64,000 bases of DNA from Chrysoporthe austroafricana (GCA_001051155.2 JYIP02000003.1:4154001-4218000), one strand, 5' to 3'; shown: positions 11,995 to 24,554, numbered from the stretch's first letter. Made by a program: numbers and translations. The notes: generated by a model from the letters alone, not told the origin.

Positions 11995-14622
11995 ATGGCC
12001 ACGCCTGGACAGAAAGTTCGCGGCCGCCCAGCGCATCTCCAAGGGTCGACACACTGCGCGTATACGCCAGACGGAACGAAACTGGTGACGGTCGGTTCCA
12101 ACAATACCATTCGTCTTTACAAGACGGGATTCGACGGAGAGCCCATCAATATCGACGATTGCCAGGAGCAGAATCTTGCTGTCGTCGCCAATGACGAATT
12201 CTTCATCGTCGGCTCTGAAGATGGCACCATCAGTCTCTACTCTCTCGAAACCCACACATTCGAGAGATTCCTCACGCGCTGCAACCTACCTGTCCGCGAT
12301 GTCGCCTTGTCCCCGGACGGAAAGCTGTGCGCTGTCGCCAGTGACGAGCTGACTGTCAAGGTGGTTGGGACCGAGGACACCTCGAAGCTGTTCATCTTGA
12401 AGGAGCACAATAAGCCCACAAAGCACGTTGCCTTCGACCCTAAAGGCAGTCTGTTGACTCTGTCCTGTACAGATGGTGTCATATACGTCTACTCGATGAC
12501 AGCACCTGAAGGACCCGAGCTCATCAGGAAAGTCGACGGTGTGATCGGGGCGGTCGAGACCGAGTCCGAGTCCTCGTCAGTGGTCGCATGGCACCCGGAT
12601 GGGAGGGCTTTTGCAGCTCCAACACCCATTAGGGACATCCAGATCGTCTCCAAGAATGACTGGGAAAATCAGCGGAGCTTTAAGAACGGGCACGAGGGCG
12701 ACATCACTGCCATTGCTTGGTCACCAAACGGGGCCATGCTGGCAACAGCAGGCAAGGACAAGAAGATCCTCATCTGGCAGACCAAGGACCAGTCCATTAT
12801 CGCGAAATACGACTATACCGATGTGATGGACATCGCATGGCATCCCACCAACAATTTGCTGTCTTTCACCACAACATCCGGCGAAGTCTACATCTGCCCC
12901 GACTTTATATCAGATCAGTTCTCTATATTGCTCAAAATGCCAAAGCAGCCGGCGCCTTTTATTCACGATCCTCTGTCAGAAATCTCGGCAAATGCTCGGA
13001 GGCCGCAGGTCAACGGCTTGAAGCCGCACCTACCGGCAGCCCGCACGGAGCTCACTGATGACCTAGACTCGCTACTTGATGACGGGTTCGGAGAGGAAGA
13101 CGACGGCTTCGTCGTGGATGATGACGGTGCCGGATATACCCTGGGCCAGAAGCGACCCGCGGATGACGACGACCTCTTTGGCGACCACCCGAACAAACGC
13201 GCCAATCTCTTGCGACCTCAGTATCACGAGCCGTTCCAACCCGGCGCCACTCCCTGGCGAGGCAACCGGAAGTACCTGTGCCTGAACTTGATCGGATTCG
13301 TGTGGACTGTCGATCAAGACACACACAACACGGTGACCGTGGAGTTCTACGACCATGAGTTCCACCGAGATTTTCACTTCACGGACACATTCCTATACGA
13401 CAAGGCCTGCCTCAATGAGAATGGGTCACTGTTCGCATGTCCTCCGAAGCAAGACGACGGGGAGGATACTCCAGCATCCATCTTCTACAGGCCGCACGAG
13501 ACCTGGACGCAGCGTAGTGACTGGCGGACGGAGCTGCCAAGGGGAGAGGCGGTCCTCGCCATGTCCCTTGGCGACTCCTTCATCACGGTGACGACATCCG
13601 CGGACTATGTCCGCGTGTACACGCTCTTTGGCTTACCCTATCGCGTGTATAGGCCCAAAATCACGCCCATGGTCACCTGCGCCAGTTGGCGAGACTATGT
13701 TCTGACGGTCGGCAACGGGCCTTGCGGTGCGGATGGCAGGACGAAGCTGCTCTATAGCATCGAGAACGTGAAGCGGGACGAGATCTGCCAGAACGCTGAC
13801 CTGGTCGCACTGCCCGAAGGCGTCACCGTCAAGAGTGTCTTCTTCTCGGACAATGGGGTAAGCCCTCGCGCCGACTGCAGATGAAGCTTGCACAGGAGTA
13901 CTAAGTTCAGACAGGACCCATGCATCTACGACAGCACCGGCACCCTCTTGACCCTTCTACACTGGCGCCAGCCGTCCCGTGCATCGTGGATTCCATTACT
14001 CGACACGAAGCTCCTGCCCCGGCTGGCTTCCGGACGGAGGCAAGAAAGCTATTTCCCGATCGCAGTAGCAGACAACAAGTTCCACTGCATCATCCTCAAG
14101 GGTGGCGACCAGTACCCCTACTTTCCCCGTCCGCTCCTCTCCGAGTTCGACTTCTCTATCCCGCTCAGCTCCGCCGGGCCGAAGCCCAAACGCAACGGCA
14201 CCGCCAACGGCGCCGAGGACTCGGACAACGACATGGACGTCGACGGCGGCGCCGACGAGGACGCCGGGACCGCCTCCGAGACGCGCAAGCTCGAGCAGCA
14301 GTTCATGCTGCGCGGGGTGCAGGCCGCGCAGATGGCGGACCTCGTGGAGGCGACGTCGAGCACGCACGCGCAGCGGTCGGCGCTCGCCCGGCTCGAGGTC
14401 GAGATCGACAAGACGCTCCTGCAGCTGCTGGCGGTCGAGTGCCGCGAGGGCGAGGAGCGCGGCATGCGCGCGCTCGAGATGGTGGAGCTCATGCGGGACC
14501 GCACGGGCCGGATGGTCGAGGCGGCGGGCAAGGTGGCGGAGAGGTACGGGCGGACGATCCTCGGGGACAAGATACGCGAGGTGGGCGAGAGGCGGCTCAG
14601 CGGGATGGACGAGGACGAGTGA
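11995..14622 (+). CDS. ctf4: Replisome hub protein Ctf4 / SepB / Mcl1
   Basis: Ctf4 (SepB in Aspergillus, Mcl1 in fission yeast, AND-1 in animals) links the CMG helicase to DNA polymerase alpha and supports sister-chromatid cohesion. Two exons, 11995-13857 and 13915-14622, give 856 residues. The 57-base intron has GTAAGC, a CTAAG branch-like site and ACAG; the join gives FFSDNGDPCIYDS, the expected sequence at this place in the family. Residues about 15-320 form the N-terminal WD40 propeller (for example LATAGKDKKILIWQ). An acidic linker (about 360-400) precedes the middle SepB/Mcl1 propeller domain (about 420-715). The C-terminal part is helical and has an acidic disordered insert, as in other fungal members; the animal HMG box is absent, as expected. 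The ATG at 11995 is followed by MATPGQKVRGRPAHLQG, a typical fungal start; an in-frame extension upstream has no ATG context to support it. Confidence 0.95.
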
Positions 14623-17600
14623 GCGGGAAGCGGTGTGGCTGGCCCTCCTGCCGTGGTCCTGGCCGCGCACACGTGTTTGGTCCGTTGTGGACGGTGTTTG
14701 GAGTTAGGACATGTCGCTTCATCCTACTGCTTATCCTCGCCGAGGACGACGCATCACTAGCAGAATTCCGAGAGACGACCTGTATCTAATGCTTGCTCTC
14801 GCGCGAATCGTACATGCTGGTCGAGCTGTCTCTTGAGGTTTCAAAATTGTCATCTGGGATATTCCATGAGATGTCTATGCCTATTCGAGATTTGTCTGCT
14901 TGGTGCTGCTCCCCTGACACTGATCTAGAACAACGAGGTGCTGCCGAACGGAGAGCTCAGGGACTACCAGAGGATTGAGGATTGCTACCGGTCCACAGTC
15001 TGGACTGCTTACCTAGCTTACAGCACAGGCTTACAGGATCAACGTGGGAGACAACGGCGCGCTTACGACATCACCGAGAGGATACGATCTAAGGATTGAT
15101 AAGGGCACCCCCCGGATCTGTCCTCGTCGACACACCGAATCGCGTTCAGCCATTGGGACGAGTATACAGCATGTGGCAACACGGTCCGTTTTAGGGGGAG
15201 CCTCTGACGGCGTCCAGGAACCGGTCAGGCGACGGCCTAGAGCTAGTAAGCTACCTGCCGGTAAGGCCTGAAGAGCTGAGGCGCCGGCCAGCCCCTCCGC
15301 GCCGTACTGGTGCCGGGGGGCTCTGGACGGCCTGCGGTCTGGAATGCGCTGGCGGGGCGTGGCCTGGAGGAAGAGCACGCAAGGCAGGGAGACGGCGGGC
15401 GCGCGGCGTCTCTAGCGGAACGGTCGCATGTACGTACTAATCTTACCTACCGAGTACGTGGTAGTGAGTGAATCCGCTTGGGGGTCAGGTCCCCGTAGGC
15501 GTCCAATGGCCGGCGAGCGCGCTGCGTGTCTGAGGCTCTTTGTGTCTAGGCATAAGCTCTCGGAGCCGGAAGGCGTCTCGCTGATCTCTTGGGGGATCGC
15601 CGGGGCGATCAGCACGGGGAAGGCTGCGCCAGCCCGGGGGAGGAGCGGGGACACCAGGGGCCCAAGGGCAAGAGATGGCGAGGGCCCAGATGGAGAGAGA
15701 GGACGAAGGAAGTGGTGACAGTCAGACCACCCGCCCCCGCCCGCCCCCGCGACGGCACAAGTGAGACCCTCCCCTCCCCTCCCCTCCCCCTGGGTCGCAC
15801 ACAAAAAGCGAGGCCATCACACGCCTCGGCTAGCGGCATGCGGGCGGGATCCCGACGGTGTGGCGGCCCTCGAACTCGTGGCCGGTGCTGTGCTCTCTTT
15901 CGTGGGCCCAGCCTGCACGCCGACGAGAGAGACAAGACAAACAGGGCAGAGATGAGGTGTGTGAAACCCTCGCCTGCCCGGGCGCCTCGCTTGTCGCCTT
16001 CTCGCCGCGGCGTGCGCGCAACGGTGTGTGTGTCAGGGAGACGAGCCCGTCCCGAAACCAAGGCGTGGGGCAGCTCCAGCCACAGGCGCCATGGGCGTCG
16101 TTCCCCCTGATGACGGGCGGCCGGACGTTGTCGTCGCTGCTGCTGCGGCGGCCAGGCTGGTGGTGGTCCAGTCTGCCGGCGCGTCGGTTGCTTCTGCGGC
16201 TGGCGGGGAACTGGGCGATCCGGCCCCATCGTGAGGGTATGTGGAGATCCATGCGCGACATTGTCTCTGAAGCGGTGCCGTCCCCCTCCCCCCCGGCCTG
16301 CGGGTCGTGGACTGGCCTGCCTGCTCTATCCTGCCCGGGCTGTCGGCGGGTGATGTTCGGCGTCCTCAAAGTGCACAATAGAGACAAGGGGTCTCAGGCG
16401 GCGTCATCAGGAAAGCTGCACGACATCGTACGGGCGCCAAGGGCTTCCGCCAGAACGGTCTAGCTATCCCTCTCTGCTCCCCGGCCGCGCAGCGTTTTCC
16501 TCGGCCGAGACGAGGTGAGCGTGGCTTGAAACCGGGTCAGATGGCACACGCGCAACCGCAGCAGCCTGGCGGGCAACCAGACGAGGTGTGGACTGGGCCG
16601 CGGTATCTGTGTGGAAGCCCCTGCATCATCCGTCAGCCTCCCCCAGCAGCGGCAGGGCAGAAATTCTAAGTTTTCCAGATGAGCGGTTGAAGCCCGGGAG
16701 CGTCAGCCGTCCTGCCATGCCATGCTCGACCTTGTCCGGGACGTCAGACTTTGTTGTCATTTTAGTGTAAACGGCGTGCGTCTATGAGAACCGACCCCAT
16801 GGGCAGTTCCACGGTCCAGCGTCGTGCTGCATGCACCTAGGCACCCCGGGCAGCACCCCGTCCTGAAGGTGAGGCATCTCGTGCCCTATGCGCCTGCACA
16901 CAACAGCAAGCAGCAGCAGCAGCAGCAGTCCTGCGAGGCCTAGCCTAGACCCGAGTAGTTCCCGCGCCGCGGGCGGGGATCCGTCCCGTCCAGCAGGGCG
17001 GTCGAGGCCAGCGGCCGGGGACGGTTGCGTCGTGCGTGCGTGTGCTGCAGGCCGTCCCGTCCGTCCTGGCGCGCAAGAAGGCTGGCTCGCACCCGCACAT
17101 CATACATGGCCCGCGGCACGGGCTGGGGGGGCGTGCCGCGGCCGGGTTGGTTGGGCTGGGATGCATAGCATAGGCAGGAGGAGGAGGAGGATGGGATGCA
17201 GGGCTGAAGGCGGGCGGGTTGGAAGCAGTTAGGAGCCCCGAGTAGTAGTGCGGTGTGTGGTCCCCGATCGAGGAATCACAACGGACGCGGGTGTCTCGTT
17301 TGGGTACTTGGCGAAACCTTATCACGTCGTCGTCGTCGGCGCTGGGGGGTCGGATCTGCGGGGGGAGGGTGGTTGAGAGGTGTGTGTGTGTGTATGTGAG
17401 CTGACCTGAGGCCCCCAGACGCCAGCTGCCTCAGCTGTCCATGGCGGCCCTGTCGTTGTCGTCATCCCCCTCGAGAGGCCACCGTGGAGCGTGGGCTCCG
17501 GAACCAGGTGGCACAGGTGGTGGCACCGTAGGATCCCACGGCAGCAGCAGCAGCCCTGCTGTCGCTTCTGGAACAAGATTGGGGGGGGGGGACGGAGAGG

Positions 17601-18956
17601 AGGATGGAAGGGCGAACGAAGGAAGGGAAGCGAGAAACCGGGCCACGCGTGGAGAAGCTGCTCGGTACCAGAGCAGGCGCCCCAGGGCAGGGCCCGTGGG
17701 TACGCAGTAGGATCTGGTCCCATGCCTGGGCGATGCCACTGCCCCTGGGGAATGCATCCCCAAATCTCGCAGCCCCAGCTCTCTCTCTCTCTCGTGTCGG
17801 GGAGCGCCTGTGCCGGCGAGGCCTGCATAACTGCATGGCTGCATGGGTGCGTGGGTGGATGAGCGTATACCGACCTCTCCTGTGCTGTCCTGTGCTGTCT
17901 CCCGGTGAGGGTGACGGTGGTGTTTGCTGGTGAGGCAGCCTGTAGAGGAAGGCCCTGTACTGAGCGTGTGCTTGCTAGCTGGGTGGAGGGGTGCAGCATG
18001 TCATGTACAGTACTTTACTACTCAGTCCATGTGTGCTGGTGACCTGGTGGGCGCTGTGCTGTCCTGTCAGGTACCTGGTCCCCCGCCGCTGGGCGCTGCG
18101 CTACCCAGCAGTACCCCCCAGTAACCCCCTCAGTACCGGGTTAGCATCCACTGGCACCCCAGCCCTGGGCCTGGGGCTGCAAGTGCGCAGGCAGGCAGGC
18201 AGTGGCAGGCCCCCTGGCGCAGGTGGAGTGCAGCGGTGCAGCAGCAGCGACCCCCACCCCACCCGTGCCCACCCGTGCCCACCTATGCCACACCCTACCG
18301 CACCATTGTACAAGTACCCAAGGGCCTCCCCCGGCGCCCCTTGTGCCCCCCTATTGACCTGACTGACCTCAGGCGGGCCCTGCTGGGTTGTATGTTCTCC
18401 ACGTCTTCTAGACAGGACAGACCGAGCTCCTTTTTTTTCCGCTTTTTTTCACACCTCTGCCTCTATCTGCCCTCCCCAGACCGGTCTGGCCTGCCCTCGC
18501 GCTCAACAACGGCCTCTCTCTCTGCCCTGCGCAGACGCAAGCATTTGCACACGACCCCCACGGCAGATAGGTGCTACCAGCACGACAGACCAGGCAGACA
18601 GACAGACGGAGAGACAGAGAGACAGCCAGCTATACAGCCATACAGCCATACAGCTAGCCAGCTAGCCATACCGCCATACCGCCATACCGCCATATATACC
18701 GGCGGGGTCATTGCTGCCTCGGCACGGACTGGACAGGACACACAGACAACGCCCATAGGCCAGACCTGACAGGCCAGACCAGATCACATTCCAACCTAAT
18801 TCCCACCTTGCGCCCGGGTGCGGGATCCGAGACTCGGTACGGGCGCGCTGTGGCAGCTTGGGTGCACCGCCGCATCGGTACCCGAGCGAGAGGCTCGACC
18901 GACATTTCGCATCTCTTGGGTCCTGGTCTCGTGGATCTGGGATCTGGTTCGGGCTC

Positions 18957-18988
<32 letters not shown>

Positions 18989-19737
18989 ATCGTGGTCGTG
19001 GTCGTGGTCGTGCTCGTGCTCGCCGGCCAGCGCCCACCGCTCCGCCCACACCCCGTCGTCCCCATCTCCGCTCACCGTAGCGAGATCCCAATCCCAATTC
19101 CAATCGATCCCAATCAATCGCAACCCCAGGCCTGCTGTGCTGAGAGTACCAGCACCCCCAGCCAGCTAGAGGGGCCATATACAGCAACATACAGGCCATC
19201 CACACATCCAGGAGATCGCCAGCGCGCCCGCCTTCCTCTCTTCGGGGAAGCTCCAGCAGCGAGGCCTCGCGCCATTGGAGGACGGCCCGTGTCGAACGGG
19301 TCCTGGGATCAAGCTCCTTGGGCCGACGGGAACCCGCAGCTGGCCATTCATCCACCCACCCAACCCAATTCATTCACGCATTCATTCATTCCTCTCGCGA
19401 ACAAAGGAGACGAAACGAGAGGAGGACCACCCCTCCGGACGGGCCCTGCTTCGACCCAAGCGATCGCCGCCTCCCCGATCCCCCTCCCCTCCCCTCCCCC
19501 AGCTCGGTCTTTCGAGGAGCAATGCGGTGTGTAAATCAATCAATGCCTGCCCTCTCTCTCCTCCCCCCCCCAACCTCGGTGCCACCTCTCCCCCCCGTCC
19601 CGTCATAAAGCTCCCAGACCTCCCAAGCCCGCTCGCGTCGTCTGGTGGTCCATTCCCAGATTGCCGATCAGGTCCTCCTCCTCCTCCTCCTCCGCTTCCC
19701 GTCCCTACAACCCCCCCCCCAGCCCGGGTCCACAGCC
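14623..19737. other. 5.1-kb repeat-rich upstream region of SFL1
   Basis: No gene could be supported in this stretch. The many long open frames are antisense mirrors in GC-rich DNA. It holds a short (CAG)n at about 16909-16928, a (GT)n near 17381-17395, a CT-rich block with T-runs at 18430-18450, tandem copies of GCCATACC near 18664-18695, and a GGTCGT hexamer array at about 18956-19013. Pyrimidine-rich DNA continues up to the SFL1 start, so a long 5' leader is likely. Long leaders and promoters of this size are usual for fungal developmental regulators; that is family knowledge, not something shown here. Confidence 0.5.
18956..19013. repeat. GGTCGT hexanucleotide array
   Basis: About nine imperfect tandem copies of GGTCGT with one A-containing variant in the middle. 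It lies roughly 0.75 kb upstream of the SFL1 start codon and is not within a supported gene. Confidence 0.85.
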
Positions 19738-20216
19738 ATGCTGACAGCACTCCCTCTACCGCGGGTGCAGATGGCCCAGGTCATGGAGAGAAGCCCACAC
19801 AGGACGCCCCTGAGCGATGGCCATATGAGGGATGACCCGTTGGCCCCGCGCACCGTGCCCATCCTCACCCCGACCATCCAGATGTCTGGCCCGCCCGACA
19901 GCGATCCCATGGACATCACGACGCCCACCCGCTCTTCTGCTCCCCCGTCCGCCACCAAGAGCCCCGGCGTCGACAACAATACCAATGGCGCATCCGACGC
20001 CATGAGGAACAACAACGTCGCGCACCAGCAGAACAACGCCATGACGATGCCCGCGCCGCCGCCCGCCGCCCCCGCCGTCCAGGGGCCCAAGATCGTGCAG
20101 ACGGCCTTCATACACAAGCTCTACAAGTGAGCCCACCACCACCACCACCACCATCACCATCACCATCACCATCACCACCACCACCACCAACCTCCCCTCT
20201 CCGGCCGGCCCTCTCG

Positions 20217-20294
<78 letters not shown>

Positions 20295-22059
20295 NGGAGC
20301 CCACCACCCCCCCCACCCCCATCACCATCCCCACCACCATCACCACCACCACCCCCAACCCCCCCCCTCCGGCCGGCCCTCTCGGTCCCCCGCCCCCCCC
20401 CCCAAGCACGGCCAGGACCGACCCCCCGTTGCTGACCTGTTCTGCAGCATGCTCGAGGACCCCAGCATATCGCACCTCATCTCGTGGTCCCAGTCCGAGG
20501 AGAGCTTCGTCATGTCGCCCAGCAACGAGTTCTCCAAGGTGCTCGCGTATGTGCACGCTGCCCACTGCCCACGCCATGCTTTGCGGATTGCGGGCGCGCA
20601 GACCGGCTGATCCACGCTCGCCAGGCAATACTTCAAGCACACCAACATCTCGTCCTTCGTGCGACAGCTCAACATGTACGGCTTCCACAAGGGTAAGTTG
20701 TCGTCGCCGGGCCCCCCGCCCCCCGCGTGGGCTCGCACCAGCTGACGGCCGCCAGTGAGCGATGTGTTCCACAACGGCAGCCCGGAGCACCCGCTGTGGG
20801 AGTTCAAGCACGGCCAGAACAACTTCAAGAGGGGCGACCTCGTCGGCCTGCGCGAGATCAAGCGCCGCGCCTCGCGCCAGAACCTCACCCACCACCTGCA
20901 GAAGCCGCCACAGTCGCAGCCGGGCACGCCCGCCGAGCCCATGCCGCCCGTGCCGGACGGGGCCGACCCGAGGCTCGTCAGCCTCGAGCGCGTCGTCCAC
21001 GAGCTCAGTTACAGGCTCGACCGCTCCGAGTCGAGCGCCCAGTTCGTGAACATCAAGCACCAGGCGCTCCTGGACTCCGTGAACCGGCTCCTGCACATCA
21101 ACCAGGAGCTCGTGAGGGTCGTCATGTCCAACACGAACCCCGACAGCCCGCAGTACAAGGACGGTGAGCAAGCACCTGTCGGCGCGCGGATGAGCCCCCA
21201 AATTTACGACGAGGCTAATTGTGGTTCGACAGCATACGCGCTGAACAGCGAGGTCTCACGCCAGATCGAGGTGATCCGTGGTCTCGAGGAGCCGCACGAG
21301 CCGGCCTATTTTGACCGTCGTTCCTATTTCGGCGCCGTCGACAACGCTCCTGTGTCGCCCCGGCAATTCCCCCAGGACGACCAGCGGAGATCGAGTCTCG
21401 CCCCTCCGCAGCCACGTGCGCCGTACGACTACAGGCCTCAGGTCCCGTCCAACCTCTCCATCACCACAAAGCGACCATACGGCTCGATTGGGGGCAGCAG
21501 TGCAGGGAACCAGGCGAACAGCAACAGCAACAACAACACCACCACGCAGTCCTCGCCATCCACACTGCGGCCCCAACCTCCACCACCACCACCGGGGCCC
21601 CCGCTCTCGGCCGTCGAACCGCCCCCGGGCAGCTTGTTGCGACGGCACACCTCGGCCGACATCCGGGTCCACGATACCTGGCGGCCCCAGCCATCTGCGC
21701 CGTACGCCTCAGGGCCCCCGTCGAGCCACCTGCCCTCTTCGCCCAGCCATCTCGGCCCCAACGACGACCGCCTGCGCGAATCGCTGTCCCACTACGCCTT
21801 CCCGCCGTCACAGCCTTCCCACCCGCTCTCCAGGCCACCGAGCCCGCCGCATGCGCAGGCGCCTGGGTACTCCAACGGCGAGACCTTCAAGCAGCTGGAC
21901 AGCTTCCAGTGGGACCGGGCCATCCAGCGGAGGAGCATCTTCCAGCACGACAGCTCGGCGCCCCCGACGCGCCGGGGCAGCATGGCGCACATCCTGAACA
22001 ATGACGACGACAGCGATCCCCGGGGCGACGATGACCGCAAGCGAAAGCGCCTGGCGTGA
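19738..22059 (+). CDS. sfl1: HSF-type transcription factor, Sfl1-like
   Basis: Five exons, 19738-20126, 20448-20546, 20625-20692, 20756-21163 and 21233-22059, encode 596 residues. Splicing rebuilds an HSF DNA-binding domain at about residues 119-232, including the segments [27 protein letters not shown] (recognition helix) and [14 protein letters not shown]. The split of this domain by three introns at conserved places supports the model. A helical coiled-coil stretch follows (about 255-315, [12 protein letters not shown]), then a long disordered Pro/Ser/Gln-rich tail that ends in a basic KRKRLA. The closest family is yeast Sfl1/Mga1 and the second HSF of filamentous fungi, which act on adhesion, cell-wall and developmental genes; true Hsf1 is less likely. 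Intron 1 carries a poly-C run and an N, see the separate entry. The fourth intron is 69 bases, has no stop in frame, and could be retained. The ATG at 19738 was chosen as the first ATG of the open frame after a pyrimidine-rich leader; the ATGs at 19771 and 19783 are alternatives. Confidence 0.9.
20127..20447 (+). other. SFL1 intron 1 with poly-C, N and false duplication
   Basis: The intron contains about 74 C residues in a row (20221-20294), then a single N at 20295. The sequence before the run (20128-20224: GAGCCCACC, CAC/ATC triplets, then CTCCGGCCGGCCCTCTCGGT) is repeated after the N (20296-20394) with C-rich differences. Two copies of one segment around a homopolymer and an N are best explained by a contig join with an unrecognised overlap. 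The true intron is then probably about 150 bases shorter. Confidence 0.8.
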
Positions 22060-24062
22060 CAGTACTCTGTGGCACGGCTGATGGCCGTAGGATCTTGATC
22101 TAAACACATGTTTTTGAATACATTTGGGCTTGGACCTCATCATTTCGGAGTTGGGCGGATCCATCTGGCAGCGTCAAATTGGGGGGGGGGGGCATCTCGA
22201 CGACTGACTTGCGTCTTTTGCACGTTGCACTACCAGAACGACCCATCTGCACATAGGGGACGGACTTCTGAAATTTATGGCGCTATGCGGTGGTGATCTA
22301 GTGACAAAGACACCCCTACACTCCTGGGCGGTTTATTCATCGATGGGGCTTCTAATGAAACGAACGGAGGGCGACGCCCTCTCGTTAACGCGGCGTTAAT
22401 TCGCTACGCGGCAAGTTTGCTAGTGCATGAGACAACAGGGGGATTAAGGGCCTGGGTATAACAACCCGTACCAAACCGCAGTCTCCTTGGATAATCGTAG
22501 TTTGTGATAATATTCTTCCCTGGTTAATGGACAACGGCGGAGAGTGTTGGGAACGGGACGGACGGTAGGGGACGGGGGGCTCGCTTCCGGCTCCTGGCAG
22601 TTGGGGGGGACGGACGCCCCTTTGGTTGTCAAAGTCACCACCATCATCTACAGAGACGCCGAGGCTAGGCACACTCACACACACTCACGCTCACACTCAC
22701 GCACACGCACACGCAGACAACGAGTCGCCCCTCTGGACCGGAACCCCGAGAAACTGCGGACGGTGTGACTCGTGTGAAACCATGTGATTCCCCCCCCCTC
22801 CCCTCCCACCTCCACCTCTACGCCCATGTACGTTCCCGTCCTGTGTCCCTCCTCTCCTCTCCCCCGGCCCCAGGAGGACGGGGCGGATGTGGACGGTGAG
22901 TTCCCCGGCCTGCCTGCCTGCCTGGGCTCTCTCTATAAGTCCCTCCCTCGGACGCCTGCGCTCCTTGCCGACCGGGTAGACACAGGAGGAGCCCCCCCGG
23001 GGGGCGCGAAGGTGCTCAGGCAGATAAGATAGATGGAGAGAGCTGTGCTGGGCGCTCTCTCCGCGCCCCGGCGGTGGCTGTCCACCACCAGTGAGCGGTC
23101 CCGGTCCCCTCTCTCTCTCTCTCTCTCTCTCGCACGAGCGTCGACGGGCGATTCCCGGTGGCCGCCGCCTCGAGTCATGCAGCCGCTCAGGCTCACATTG
23201 TGCAACAACGGCGCATCCCACACCCCTCCCTCCCAGGCACACCGCGCTCGTTCCCCTTGCCCTCCCCCCCAGGGTGCCTTTTTCCAGGAAGATTCCCGGA
23301 CCCAGTGCCCCCTCCCCCTCCGCCGGGAAAGGTGGGCCCCGCCCAGAGGGGACTGTTGGTTTGGTTGTATACGGCGGCGTCGGGGTTCAGACAGACTGGT
23401 ATCAATTTACAGACATTCCGTTGCGCGCGTGCTCTAATCATCGTACTTGGGTGAATGGGAGATGGGGCGGCTGCCCTCCACCGCACCGGAGAGGTAGAGC
23501 ACCGGGACGTTATGTTGCGTTGTCCTGGCGTCTCTCTCCGGGGGGTCCTGCGCCGGGTCTCTTTTGTATATGCTATAGGAGGTAGTTTGGTTGTTGGTGT
23601 TGTGATTGCGATTTATAGGTTTTGTAAGATGTAATATTGGATGTAGAGGAATCTGCAAGCGTAACTATGGCTTATGGCATGCTCTGGTCTGAATGATATA
23701 ATACTGGGTAGCGAGGCGTCCTGGATGGGCTGGAAAATACGCGGTCACCTACCTATTCCCTCATTGTGCGCACCTGGGGTCCCCTGAGCCTGTCACCACG
23801 CCTGGCGGGCCATCCAACAGCACTCACTCGCCCGAGACCAGCACGAAAGACCATGATCGCATGCCCTCAAGCCCACCCGCTGAACCTCAATCCCAAGCAG
23901 CAGAAGACAAGGCCCTCATCGTCACCCACCCACCCACACCTGTAGCAAGTAGTTACCCCCACCCCCCTTCCCTTCTCCAAAGGCGCCTGCTCCCACAGAC
24001 CGCTCCGCAGCCTTCATCACCGGTCCCAACACGGGACACAGCAGCGAGAGCAGCCAACCCCC
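22060..24062. other. Intergenic region, SFL1 to tRNA-Trp
   Basis: The first part must be the SFL1 3' UTR. The rest contains simple-sequence stretches, among them a CA-rich block at about 22674-22715 and (CT)n at about 23107-23130, and two stretches rich in C-runs. No coding frame with protein-like content was found. Confidence 0.45.
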
Positions 24063-24164
24063 GGTCGCGTGGCGCAACGGTAGCGCGTCGGATTCCAGCA
24101 GAGCGCCCCCTTCGTGCGCGCGCGAGATTCCCGAAGGTTGCAGGTTCAAGTCCTGTCGCGGCCA
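24063..24164 (+). tRNA. tRNA-Trp (CCA) with intron
   Basis: The acceptor strands GGTCGCG and CGCGGCC pair over seven bases with one T-G wobble, the D arm is GCGC/GCGC, and the T arm is GCAGG-TTCAAGT-CCTGT. Both internal promoter boxes fit: A box TGGCGCAACGG and B box GGTTCAAGTCC. The anticodon loop reads TTCCAG, giving CCA for tryptophan, and the 3' half resembles fungal tRNA-Trp. An intron of about 30 bases (about 24099-24128) follows position 37. The pair at the loop end of the anticodon stem (31-39) is A-C instead of a Watson-Crick pair. The T-run at 24182-24186 is a likely Pol III terminator. The 3' CCA is not encoded, as normal in eukaryotes. Confidence 0.85.
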
Positions 24165-24181
24165 GAAGGTGCTCTGGTTTC

Positions 24182-24186
24182 TTTTT
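24182..24186 (+). terminator. Pol III T-run terminator of tRNA-Trp
   Basis: Five T residues lie 18 bases after the tRNA end, preceded by a shorter TTT; this is the usual Pol III stop signal. Confidence 0.7.
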
Positions 24187-24481
24187 GGCCATTTCTCCCC
24201 TTTTTATGGCCCTCCCTGCCTGGTCGATAGCGAGACCTGATGCCTAGCTGGACCGTGAGGCGTTAGTGACTCTATGGTTAGAGGGGGAGAGGACCATATA
24301 GAGGTGATGGTCTGTCTGTCCATCATAGAAACCCCCGCCCCACCCTTCAAATTTCTCTAGAGGTAGACGGTATAAACACATAGACAAGACAAAGACTCGA
24401 GAGGGCGCGAGATAGGTTATCACGAACAAACCTGCCGCGAATTTCATTTTCATTTCTTTTTCTGTCTGTCTGCTTCCCCTA

Positions 24482-24546
<65 letters not shown>
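24482..24546. repeat. (CAGC)n tetranucleotide array
   Basis: About 16 perfect tandem CAGC units lie directly after the stop codon of the minus-strand seryl-tRNA synthetase gene, so they would sit at the start of its 3' UTR. Since four is not a multiple of three, unit changes would shift frame, which fits a location outside the coding sequence. Confidence 0.95.
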
Positions 24547-24547
<1 letters not shown>

Positions 24548-24554
24548 ATCTCCC

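Larger units (their letters stand above)
24165..24554. other. Short intergenic region with CAGC array
   Basis: Apart from the Pol III terminator this stretch holds the 3' end of the seryl-tRNA synthetase transcript and a tetranucleotide array listed on its own. No gene was seen. Confidence 0.5.

Noticed and set aside
13920..14789. 289-codon ORF within the end of the Ctf4 gene
   Set aside because: Alternative frame of the GC-rich second exon; the Ctf4 frame keeps family similarity.
18662..19123. ORF with a His-Asp repeat (DHDHDH)
   Set aside because: The repeat is a translation of the GGTCGT array; the flanks are not protein-like.
20127..20435. Proline-rich ORF across the poly-C run
   Set aside because: It is a translation of the homopolymer and the N in an intron, not a gene.
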